Positions 34,656 to 41,171 of a DNA stretch of 64,000 bases are shown in pieces; position 1 is the first letter of the stretch, and the number at the start of each line of letters is the position of its first letter. Made by a program: the position numbers and the translations under genes. The notes under the pieces are model-generated. The model ran no database searches, had not been told where the DNA came from, and saw only the letters and a list, made by a program, of their open reading frames with translations. This DNA comes from Ruminococcus sp. (lineage in GTDB: Bacteria > Bacillota > Clostridia > Oscillospirales > Ruminococcaceae), in the NCBI GenBank assembly GCA_015066705.1, contig SVNV01000005.1, forward strand, positions 1 through 64,000. Direction: 5' to 3'.

Positions 34656-34708
34656 CGACAATAGTCGATACTACATTATATTTTACCATACACTGCAAAA
34701 TATTGCAA
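34656..34708 (-). promoter_or_regulatory. Promoter and operator-like palindrome of membrane protein gene
   Basis: On the minus strand TTGCAA (34703-34708) is followed after 17 bases by TAAAAT (34680-34685). A short palindrome CGAC-AATA-GTCG (34656-34667) lies just downstream of the predicted start site, where a repressor could act. Confidence 0.55.
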
Positions 34709-35006
34709 CATATTTACTTAAAAATGTACAAATTCAACCGATTTCACAATAAATAATAGGCAATTTTGCACAAATTTACACCTTCCGCAATTCATTTGAA
34801 ACAATATCCACCGGATTGTTCGTTGATAAATCGAGGCAACGTAAATACAGGGTGTACATTGTGCATTATGTATTGTATATAGCAGATTTTTTGTGCAAAG
34901 CTACAATCTTAAAAACTTTTTTCAAAAAAGTTGCACAAAACCGTGCAACAAAATGGCGTTTTCTGACTATTAGTGAAAGACCAATTTCACACAGAAAGGA
35001 TTTTTT
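34709..35006. other. AT-rich non-coding region before phage-type module
   Basis: No gene is apparent. The region holds three TTTTG(C/T)(A/G)CAAA-type sites (34764-34775, 34889-34900, 34929-34940), a small palindrome ACTTTTTTCAAAAAAGT (about 34915-34931) and an inverted repeat GTTGCAC/GTGCAAC (34930-34949). A good AGAAAGGA ribosome site precedes the next gene, but I found no convincing promoter. Confidence 0.5.
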
Positions 35007-36266
35007 ATGAACACAAAACAGATTTCAGACGTAAAAATGGGAAACTCCTCAGTTTCTGCCCTTTATCAGGGTAACACAAAGCTCTGGCCGTTAAACTCTA
35101 CCCTTTCAGGAATCTTACAGCCGGAAAATCTTCAGGCACTTTACACCGTCTCGACCTATGCCAAAAATAACGGCGAAGCACTTTCTACCCTGTCAACAGG
35201 CTACTGGACAGAATATGTTACCAAAAGAGTAACGTCAATGAGCTATTCTCATATTTCGTCATACGACAGCTCGTCAAATCCCGGTGTCAAATACAACAAA
35301 AGCTTGTTTTCCCACACTCTTAATGCCAACTCAAAGAGTATTTATCTGCGTTACAGAGTAAGCTCAGTAAAGCGTGAAGGCTCAACTCCGATATACCTCA
35401 CCTCGTCAGACGATTACGGTCTGGTAATTTCATACTTAAAGGGAGTATTCACCCTTCATAAGCGTGCAGGAAGCAACAATAACGTTGAATCAATTACCCT
35501 TACGGTAAATCCTCACGAATACCACACCTACGGGTTTGTTTACAATGGTACCGAGGTCAGCTTTTATATCGACGGTGAATTTTTCACCTCTTATCAGGCA
35601 ACAAAAGCTCCGAATTACATTTACGTCTACGCAAACAACGATTACAATATCACCTCAACCATTGAAACTGTGGCAGTTTACAGCAATTCTCACACTGCCG
35701 ATGAGGTAAGGGCTGTTTCAGCAGGAATCACTTCTAAGTACAAATACCAAATCATTCCGCCGGAAAAAGGACTTCTCCTCTATGACCACGGTAACCAGTG
35801 CGAAGAAATCACAAACGGCTGGGCACTCAACTCCTACGACAGCTGGTCAGGTACAATCTGTACCCACGCTGAAAATTCCATCAACCTCAACGGCTATAAT
35901 TCAAGGTCATACATACGTCACTGTTCAACTCAGCCTCGCAATCTTATTGACTTCACACCATACACAAGACTTTATTTTCTCCTGTCCACATCGGCATTCC
36001 CCGGTGACGTTAACTTCTCCGACACCATAGAAGGTGCAAAATGTGGCTATACATCGAATTCCGACCACACTTCGTCGTCAGGCAGAGTTTACTGCGAAGC
36101 TACTGTTGCGGGAATCGGAGGAAAAACAGGTCAGACAGAAGCTGACGCTGTGCTTGTATGTATGGATATTTCAGGAGTGAACGGATTGTATGCACCGGTT
36201 ATTGCTGACGGTGCAGGTGCTCAGAACGGAGACTGCACAAAGGTCTATAAGGTATGGCTCGGATAA
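35007..36266 (+). CDS. Phage-tail-type protein with LamG-like domain
   Basis: This is a 419-residue protein. The N-terminus (about 1-30; QISDVKMGNSSVSALYQGNTKLW) matches the short repeat found at the start of many phage tail-tip and minor structural proteins. The middle (about 85-245) is a LamG/concanavalin-like beta sandwich (ISYLKGVFTLHKRAG, HTYGFVYNGTEVSFYIDGEF). The C-terminal part (about 255-419) is of unknown fold and rich in Gly, Ser and Tyr. In a phage it would bind the host surface. Here it stands first in a three-gene group with a holin and an endolysin, without other phage structural genes. Confidence 0.7.
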   Translation: MNTKQISDVKMGNSSVSALYQGNTKLWPLNSTLSGILQPENLQALYTVSTYAKNNGEALSTLSTGYWTEYVTKRVTSMSYSHISSYDSSSNPGVKYNKSLFSHTLNANSKSIYLRYRVSSVKREGSTPIYLTSSDDYGLVISYLKGVFTLHKRAGSNNNVESITLTVNPHEYHTYGFVYNGTEVSFYIDGEFFTSYQATKAPNYIYVYANNDYNITSTIETVAVYSNSHTADEVRAVSAGITSKYKYQIIPPEKGLLLYDHGNQCEEITNGWALNSYDSWSGTICTHAENSINLNGYNSRSYIRHCSTQPRNLIDFTPYTRLYFLLSTSAFPGDVNFSDTIEGAKCGYTSNSDHTSSSGRVYCEATVAGIGGKTGQTEADAVLVCMDISGVNGLYAPVIADGAGAQNGDCTKVYKVWLG

Positions 36267-36293
36267 GGAGGGATATTTATAAAGATAAAATTT

Positions 36294-36695
36294 ATGGCTT
36301 TTATCGGCTTTGCAGGAAGCTTTTTAGCGAGGCTTATGGGTGGCTTCACCAACGACCTGAAAACCCTCATTATGCTTATGGCAATCGACTTTATAACCGG
36401 ACTTGCTGTTGCAGGAATTTTCAAAAAAAGCGATAAAACCGAAAACGGTGCATTAAGCTCAAAAACGGGATTTCGTGGTATTGCAAAGAAATGCCTTGCT
36501 CTCACCTTTGTACTTATAGCTCACAGACTTGACCTGCTTCTGGGCGTAAGCTTTACCCGTACCGCAGTAATACTTGCCTACATAGCAAACGAGCTTGTTT
36601 CCATTATTGAAAACGCAGGACTTATGGGAATGCCCGTACCTATGGTCGTTAAAAAGGCAATCGACATTCTCACAGAAAAATCACAAGACAACTGA
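36294..36695 (+). CDS. Phage-type holin
   Basis: Holins form membrane lesions that let an endolysin reach peptidoglycan. The 133-residue protein has three to four hydrophobic segments with the phage holin (toxin-secretion/lysis holin family) signature IDFITGLAVAGIFKKSDKTENGALSSKTGFRGIAKK. The annotated start is ATG 36294, but it has no ribosome site within range. The strong AAGGAGGG (about 36265-36272) is six bases before an in-frame ATA (36279-36281), which would add KIKF-type residues seen in related holins. The true start may therefore be a non-AUG codon. It lies 12 bases upstream of the endolysin gene. Confidence 0.82.
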   Translation: MAFIGFAGSFLARLMGGFTNDLKTLIMLMAIDFITGLAVAGIFKKSDKTENGALSSKTGFRGIAKKCLALTFVLIAHRLDLLLGVSFTRTAVILAYIANELVSIIENAGLMGMPVPMVVKKAIDILTEKSQDN

Positions 36696-36707
36696 CAGGA
36701 GGTTTAT

Positions 36708-37769
36708 ATGACAAAAGTTATTGATATTTCAAAACATCAGGTGAAAATGAATTTCAACACTGCCGTAAAGAAAGGCATAAAAGCAGTAATGCTCAGAGCC
36801 GCTTACGGCGAAAACCGTGATATCAAGTTTGAAGAATTCTACTCAGATGCTACAAAAGAAAAGCTTTCAGTAGGAGCATATTTCTTTGCGACGTGGCATT
36901 ACAATTCTGTATCAAAGGACTACGAAACAGCCAAGAAAAATGCTGTTTTACAGACAAAAAAAGCTCTCGGATTTCTCAAGGGCAAAAAAATAACAGCTCC
37001 CGTAGCAATCGACATAGAGCTCGAAAAAAATGCACGTCTTGAATTTTCAAAAGCAGAGCTTACCGACCTTGTAAACCTTGCCGTTTCAGAAATTAAAAAG
37101 GCAGGCTACAACCCGCTGGTGTATTCTTCGATAAGCTGGTTTTATGACCGTTTTGAAGCAAACAGAATTGCCTGTCCGCTATGGATAGCATACTACTATG
37201 AAAACGCGAAATATGACGAATTTCCTGATAACAAGTATGGCAGACTTCTCTCACAGCTCAAAGACAAAGCCGTCCTCTGGCAGTATTCCTCAACGGGCGA
37301 CGGAAAAAGCTATGGTGCTTCGTCAGCCTGTGTCGATGAAAACTTCTGCTATGACCAAAAGCTTTTCTGGGGTGAAGCTTCGCCGTCAGCAACCTCCCCG
37401 ACCATTTCAGATGAAAAGAAATCCCTCTACACCGTTAAAATCCGTCAGGGAAGCTGGTACATAAGAAAGCGAAACGATGTCACCTCCCAACCCCTTAAAA
37501 TCATCAGCGGAAACGTGACACTTCAGGCTTCACAAAAGAAAAACGGCTGGTATTATCTCATCTCCCACAAAGGCTGGATTGGCCCTGCGGCAATCTCCGA
37601 CGCTCTTTACAACAAAGCCCCTACCCACACTGTAAAATCAGGAGAAAACCTGACTCTGATTTCAAAGAAATACGGTGTAACCATTGACGAAATCCTGAAG
37701 AAAAATATAAAAAAATACCCGAAAATCACCCGGAACTACATTCAGACGGGCTGGATTCTGAGTATCTGA
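36708..37769 (+). CDS. GH25 endolysin with C-terminal LysM
   Basis: This 353-residue peptidoglycan hydrolase has an N-terminal GH25 (Chalaropsis-type lysozyme) domain (about 1-190) with VIDISKHQ, the catalytic Asp-Glu pair in PVAIDIELEK, and the late WIAYYYENA and LWQYSSTG motifs. An SH3-like segment (about 240-300) and a LysM (about 306-352; HTVKSGENLTLISKKYGVT) follow and should bind the cell wall. There is no signal peptide, so export depends on the upstream holin, as in phage lysis cassettes. It ends a three-gene plus-strand unit surrounded by minus-strand genes. Confidence 0.9.
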   Translation: MTKVIDISKHQVKMNFNTAVKKGIKAVMLRAAYGENRDIKFEEFYSDATKEKLSVGAYFFATWHYNSVSKDYETAKKNAVLQTKKALGFLKGKKITAPVAIDIELEKNARLEFSKAELTDLVNLAVSEIKKAGYNPLVYSSISWFYDRFEANRIACPLWIAYYYENAKYDEFPDNKYGRLLSQLKDKAVLWQYSSTGDGKSYGASSACVDENFCYDQKLFWGEASPSATSPTISDEKKSLYTVKIRQGSWYIRKRNDVTSQPLKIISGNVTLQASQKKNGWYYLISHKGWIGPAAISDALYNKAPTHTVKSGENLTLISKKYGVTIDEILKKNIKKYPKITRNYIQTGWILSI

Positions 37770-37781
37770 CAAAACAAAAAA

Positions 37782-37813
37782 CTGCATTTGAAGGTGTAAC
37801 CCTTCAAATGCAG
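37782..37813 (-). terminator. Terminator of EAL-HDOD gene
   Basis: A 13-bp stem (CTGCATTTGAAGG/CCTTCAAATGCAG) is followed on the minus strand by TTTTTTG. It lies between the convergent endolysin and EAL-HDOD genes and may also slow plus-strand readthrough. Confidence 0.85.
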
Positions 37814-37820
37814 AAATAAG

Positions 37821-39047
37821 TTATTGAACCATTTTCATAAGCTCTTCCGTTGCCTTGATACATTCAACGTAGTCCTTGGCAAGAATGTTTTCATCAGTTC
37901 CGTATGTAGCATTAAAGTGGTCAACAACCTCCCACTCAGCCTTTTCATAAGAAACAACAACGTTCAGCACGTCATAGAACATTCCCTGATTTGCACCGGA
38001 AAGTGCAGCCTTGATGTTGTCTGAAATAGACAGCTTATTCATAATAGCATTACTGTCCTTGCTCTTAAGGTCGATGATTGCCGACATAAGACCCATAAGG
38101 TAGTATTCCTTAGCGTCCTTTTTACGTCTAACAATTCTCATAGCAAGGCTTTCACAGAACTTAGCTCTGAAAAATGCTCTTGTAATAGTTTCGTCAGGAG
38201 CGTCAGTCTTGATTCTCTGAAGTCCCATAAGATGAACCCATTCTCTTGTTCGTCTGAGACCGATAAGCTGAACAGCCTGCAGAACTGAAGAAATCTGTTC
38301 TGAGCTTTCCATTCTGAGAGCATTAACAAGTCTCAACAGCTTAAGCGTCATAGCAGCGTCCTGCTCGATAATTTCAGAAATCTCATTGAAATCAACACCG
38401 TCGTCGTGAATAATCCCCATGAGTCTGAAGAATGTCTGAGCCATAGGCGTACAGCCCTGAGCAGTTACAATAAGCGGTCTTTCATAATAAAATCCCTGAA
38501 AATACACCGCACCCAGCGACTTGGCATATTCAACCATTTCCTTGGTTTCAAGCTTTTCAGCGAGAATTTTAATTCTTCTTTCACGACAAATTCTGGCTGT
38601 TTTTTCAATGTTTTCTTTAAAGGAATTCAAAAAGTCAATTTTAACAATATCCGCAACCTCTAAGAAAGGTTCTGTTCCATCGTTAAGCTCATAGTCATCA
38701 AGAGCTATGGTATATCCCTGCTCACGCAAATCACGGCAGGCCTGCAGAATTTCATCTGTTGCCTCAACAGTTTCCAGAATTTCGACAACAAGAGTATCCT
38801 GAGGCAAAAGAAGAGCAGTCTTACTCAGAAGATGATGTTCTGTAAAATTAACAAAAGCCTTTTTTCCATCAAACATAAATTCCGGCTCTCCGCCGAAAAA
38901 GCTACTGTTTATTACCTCGGCGGTCGACATATCACCGTCGTTTTCGCTGTAAGGCGCAGGTACAGGAGTTTTTCTGTAAAGAAGCTCGTAAGCCACAGTA
39001 TTATCCCACAAATCAAAAATTGGTTGTCTTGCAAAATAGCTTTCCAC
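37821..39047 (-). CDS. EAL-HDOD signalling protein (YuxH-type)
   Basis: This is a 408-residue cytosolic protein of the YuxH/CdgJ group. The N-terminal EAL domain (about 1-200) has ARQPIFD, the EAL-equivalent YELLYRK, VEILET, LDDYEL, VKIDFL, LAEKLET and the closing FQGFYYERP, so several metal-binding acidic residues remain even though the EAL triplet is altered. The C-terminal HDOD domain (about 205-400) includes LLRLVNAL and AVQLIGLRRTREW. Related proteins affect motility and cyclic-di-GMP. Translation starts at GTG 39045-39047 after GAAGGAG. It is a single gene with its own promoter and terminator. Confidence 0.85.
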   Translation of the reverse strand: MESYFARQPIFDLWDNTVAYELLYRKTPVPAPYSENDGDMSTAEVINSSFFGGEPEFMFDGKKAFVNFTEHHLLSKTALLLPQDTLVVEILETVEATDEILQACRDLREQGYTIALDDYELNDGTEPFLEVADIVKIDFLNSFKENIEKTARICRERRIKILAEKLETKEMVEYAKSLGAVYFQGFYYERPLIVTAQGCTPMAQTFFRLMGIIHDDGVDFNEISEIIEQDAAMTLKLLRLVNALRMESSEQISSVLQAVQLIGLRRTREWVHLMGLQRIKTDAPDETITRAFFRAKFCESLAMRIVRRKKDAKEYYLMGLMSAIIDLKSKDSNAIMNKLSISDNIKAALSGANQGMFYDVLNVVVSYEKAEWEVVDHFNATYGTDENILAKDYVECIKATEELMKMVQ

Positions 39048-39077
39048 AAAAATTCTCCTTCCTCTTAACTTTTCACT

Positions 39078-39106
39078 ATTTTAACATATTTTTCAACAAA
39101 TTTCAA
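39078..39106 (-). promoter_or_regulatory. Promoter of EAL-HDOD gene
   Basis: On the minus strand TTGAAA is followed after 17 bases by TAAAAT, about 30 bases upstream of the GTG start. Confidence 0.65.
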
Positions 39107-39166
39107 GGGTTCTTTATACATTTTGCAAAAATTTCATAGTTTTTAAGTATTTTAATCAAAATAGCA

Positions 39167-39200
39167 ACTACCCTTTTTATATTCCTACAAAAAGGGTAGT
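39167..39200 (-). terminator. Terminator of DUF4430 gene
   Basis: A 12-bp stem (ACTACCCTTTTT/AAAAAGGGTAGT) lies shortly after the DUF4430 stop codon. The exit on the minus strand (TGCTATTTTG) is only moderately T-rich. Confidence 0.6.
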
Positions 39201-39214
39201 CAATATGCTAAAAA

Positions 39215-40024
39215 TCATCTTCTTTTCTTTGCTAAAATTGCACAAATTCCAAACACAGCAGGTGAAACCATACAAACAGCCAGCCCCGTGTCGGCAGGAA
39301 TATCATCTTCCTCAGGAATCTCTTCTTCAGGTGTCAGCTTGTTTCTGATGCTTTCGCAGGCAAAATCAATTTCCTCCTGTGAGCTGTCGAGGTCAGTGAT
39401 TACAGCCTTTTCATCTGGAATATCAATTCCCTTTGCTTCAGCAATAAGTCTGGTTGCTTCATTTCTGTTTACATTGCCTGTAAGCGACGGACTTCCGCCC
39501 CATGATGAATTATCACAGCCAACATCTGCGCCGTAGCCGTAGATTGAATATCTCAGGCTGATAACGTCGCCGTCCGCCGGCGAATATTCAGAAATCGACA
39601 CGCTTGACGAAAGGTCATTCACAAAAAATATGAAACCGCTTTCTGAGGTGTAATCAAACTCGCAGAGCTGGTTTTCTTCAGCTCTTCCTGTGAGACTTGC
39701 CACGTCAACAACTGCGCTCAGACAGTCTGGAAGAATAACCTCTCCACCTTGGTCAACAAAACCGCCGATGTAGTTTCCAAAGCTACTTTCTGTTACAAGG
39801 ACATTTTCTTCGCCCACAGCACGTTTCACGATGTCAATACCGTTGTCGTACTCATAAAAAGGTACTGTTTCCGGCTCGAAAATGTAACCCTGCCCTAACG
39901 AAAATTTTTCCACGGACACCGTTACATATCCGTCAGGCTCATAAGCCCACGCGCTTGTACAAGCCATTGAAGCCATAAGTCCCGTAGCAACAAGGATTGC
40001 ACCAAGTCTTTTAAGTTTTTTCAT
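39215..40024 (-). CDS. DUF4430 surface protein, likely cobalamin-binding
   Basis: This 269-residue exported protein has a Sec signal peptide (about 1-27, ending ...TSAWA) and a DUF4430 domain (about 45-160), the fold shared with the C-terminal part of transcobalamin/intrinsic factor. Its signature strands are visible: NGIDIVKRAV, SFGNYIGGF, SGFIFFVNDL and PADGDVISLRYSIYG. After an acidic Pro-rich linker it ends in PADTG, a hydrophobic helix and KKRR, which resembles a sortase sorting signal or a plain membrane anchor. A cobalamin riboswitch directly controls the gene, so a role in capturing corrinoids at the cell surface is likely. Start ATG 40022-40024 gives the signal peptide and has AAAGGAG upstream. 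Confidence 0.85.
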   Translation of the reverse strand: MKKLKRLGAILVATGLMASMACTSAWAYEPDGYVTVSVEKFSLGQGYIFEPETVPFYEYDNGIDIVKRAVGEENVLVTESSFGNYIGGFVDQGGEVILPDCLSAVVDVASLTGRAEENQLCEFDYTSESGFIFFVNDLSSSVSISEYSPADGDVISLRYSIYGYGADVGCDNSSWGGSPSLTGNVNRNEATRLIAEAKGIDIPDEKAVITDLDSSQEEIDFACESIRNKLTPEEEIPEEDDIPADTGLAVCMVSPAVFGICAILAKKRR

Positions 40025-40084
40025 ACAAAAAACTCCTTTCTCTCTGATAATCAGAGCAACTCCGACGCATAAGAAAAAATTTAC

Positions 40085-40262
40085 GTCCGAGTGTAAAACA
40101 GGCAGGTCTCCTGGCTTGAATTCAACCGTTTTGTCATAGCCTTCCCGATTTCCCAGTGGCATAAAATACAACAAACGTCCTTCTCACAGTAGCGGGTACT
40201 GCTACGGATTTTAACCGTATTCCCTTTTAAAGCTTGTCTTTTATGATAAAACAAGCTACCTT
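40085..40262 (-). ncRNA. Cobalamin riboswitch
   Basis: On the minus strand the leader has the conserved B12 elements: AAAGGGAATACGG, the TAAAATCCGTAGCAGTACCC core, GCCACTGGG and the box GCCAGGAGACCTGCCTG. It ends about 60 bases before the DUF4430 start. A small hairpin CTCTGA-TTA-TCAGAG lies directly before the ribosome site, suggesting translational control. Confidence 0.95.
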
Positions 40263-40273
40263 TTTACATTAAA

Positions 40274-40302
40274 AGTTTAACACACAAGGCTATGAATGTC
40301 AA
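40274..40302 (-). promoter_or_regulatory. Promoter of riboswitch-DUF4430 transcript
   Basis: On the minus strand a perfect TTGACA is followed after 17 bases by TAAACT, placing the RNA start near 40267, at the 5' edge of the cobalamin riboswitch. Confidence 0.75.
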
Positions 40303-40309
40303 CAAAAAA

Positions 40310-40329
40310 GGCATCGGATTTCCGATGCC
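40310..40329 (-). terminator. Terminator of zinc-ribbon protein gene
   Basis: GGCATCGGA/TCCGATGCC is an almost loop-less 9-bp hairpin followed on the minus strand by TTTTTTG, 13 bases after the stop codon. Confidence 0.85.
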
Positions 40330-40342
40330 CTATGTGAATAAA

Positions 40343-41098
40343 TTAAAGTATTTTTTCGCCACAGTAACGACAGAATTTAGCTCCCTCTGCAATCTCCTTA
40401 CCGCATGCCTTACATACGTTTAAAGCCTCAGCTGTCTCTTCGATAACAGGCTCAGCTGTTTCTTCAATAACAGGCTCAATCTCTTCAACAACCGGTGCTG
40501 TTTCTTCAACAGCAGGTGCAGGAAGTTCTTCCTTAACCTCAGCCACAACAGGAGCTACAGGTGCAACAGGTGCTGTCGCAGTTGTATTCTTGAACACCTC
40601 AACAGTTGTCTTTGAAATTCCCGCCTTGATTAAAATTCCAAGTCCCGAAAGAATGATAAACAAAGCGATTACAACAGGAAGTCCGTAGCATACAAGCTGG
40701 TTTACCGCTCTGAAAAGCTCGCCGTCAGATTCTGTACCCTTAAGTCCGCCGTCGAGAATGAATTTCAGAGAATTGATAACAGGGATAACTGCAAGAGCAA
40801 TTCCCGAAATCACAAGAAGAGCGCCTTCCTTTGTACCGGTTGTCTTTTTGCCGACGCCACCGATGAGTGTAAACATTACAAGGAAAGTAAACACAAACAT
40901 TGTAACTGCTGTTCCGTAAACATCAAAGAAATCCTTATTGTTAAGAAGAACATAGTCAACAAGGTTGTCGCCTTTGAAAGCGTATTTGTAGACAAGATTC
41001 ATTGCAAATTCCTGAACTACCCCAAGGGCAGAAAAAAGAAATGCAATCACCATCATCACAAGCGGAAATCCCTTTGTATTAGTAAGTTTTTTATTCAT
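40343..41098 (-). CDS. Zinc-ribbon membrane protein, function unknown
   Basis: This 251-residue protein has four hydrophobic segments (about residues 12-32, 55-78, 88-112 and 135-158). A Pro/Ala/Val/Glu-rich low-complexity linker follows, with imperfect repeats (VEEIEPVIEETAEPVIEETAE). A C-terminal zinc ribbon of the zinc_ribbon_2 type ends the chain (CKACGKEIAEGAKFCRYCGEKIL with two CxxC pairs). Such architecture is common in clostridia, but no biochemical role is established. A promoter inside the 3' end of the upstream yfhO gene makes it a separate transcript. Confidence 0.75.
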   Translation of the reverse strand: MNKKLTNTKGFPLVMMVIAFLFSALGVVQEFAMNLVYKYAFKGDNLVDYVLLNNKDFFDVYGTAVTMFVFTFLVMFTLIGGVGKKTTGTKEGALLVISGIALAVIPVINSLKFILDGGLKGTESDGELFRAVNQLVCYGLPVVIALFIILSGLGILIKAGISKTTVEVFKNTTATAPVAPVAPVVAEVKEELPAPAVEETAPVVEEIEPVIEETAEPVIEETAEALNVCKACGKEIAEGAKFCRYCGEKIL

Positions 41099-41142
41099 TA
41101 TATTTTACGTCCTTTCAGCTTAAAATGTCATAAAACAATTAA

Positions 41143-41171
41143 ATGATAAACTATTTCAATTTATCTGTCAA
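41143..41171 (-). promoter_or_regulatory. Promoter of zinc-ribbon protein gene
   Basis: On the minus strand a perfect TTGACA is followed after 17 bases by TATCAT. The -35 overlaps the last codons of the upstream yfhO-like gene. Confidence 0.75.

Noticed and set aside
35007..37769. Complete prophage
   Set aside because: Only a tail-type gene and the lysis pair are present; no replication, packaging, capsid or integration genes surround them.
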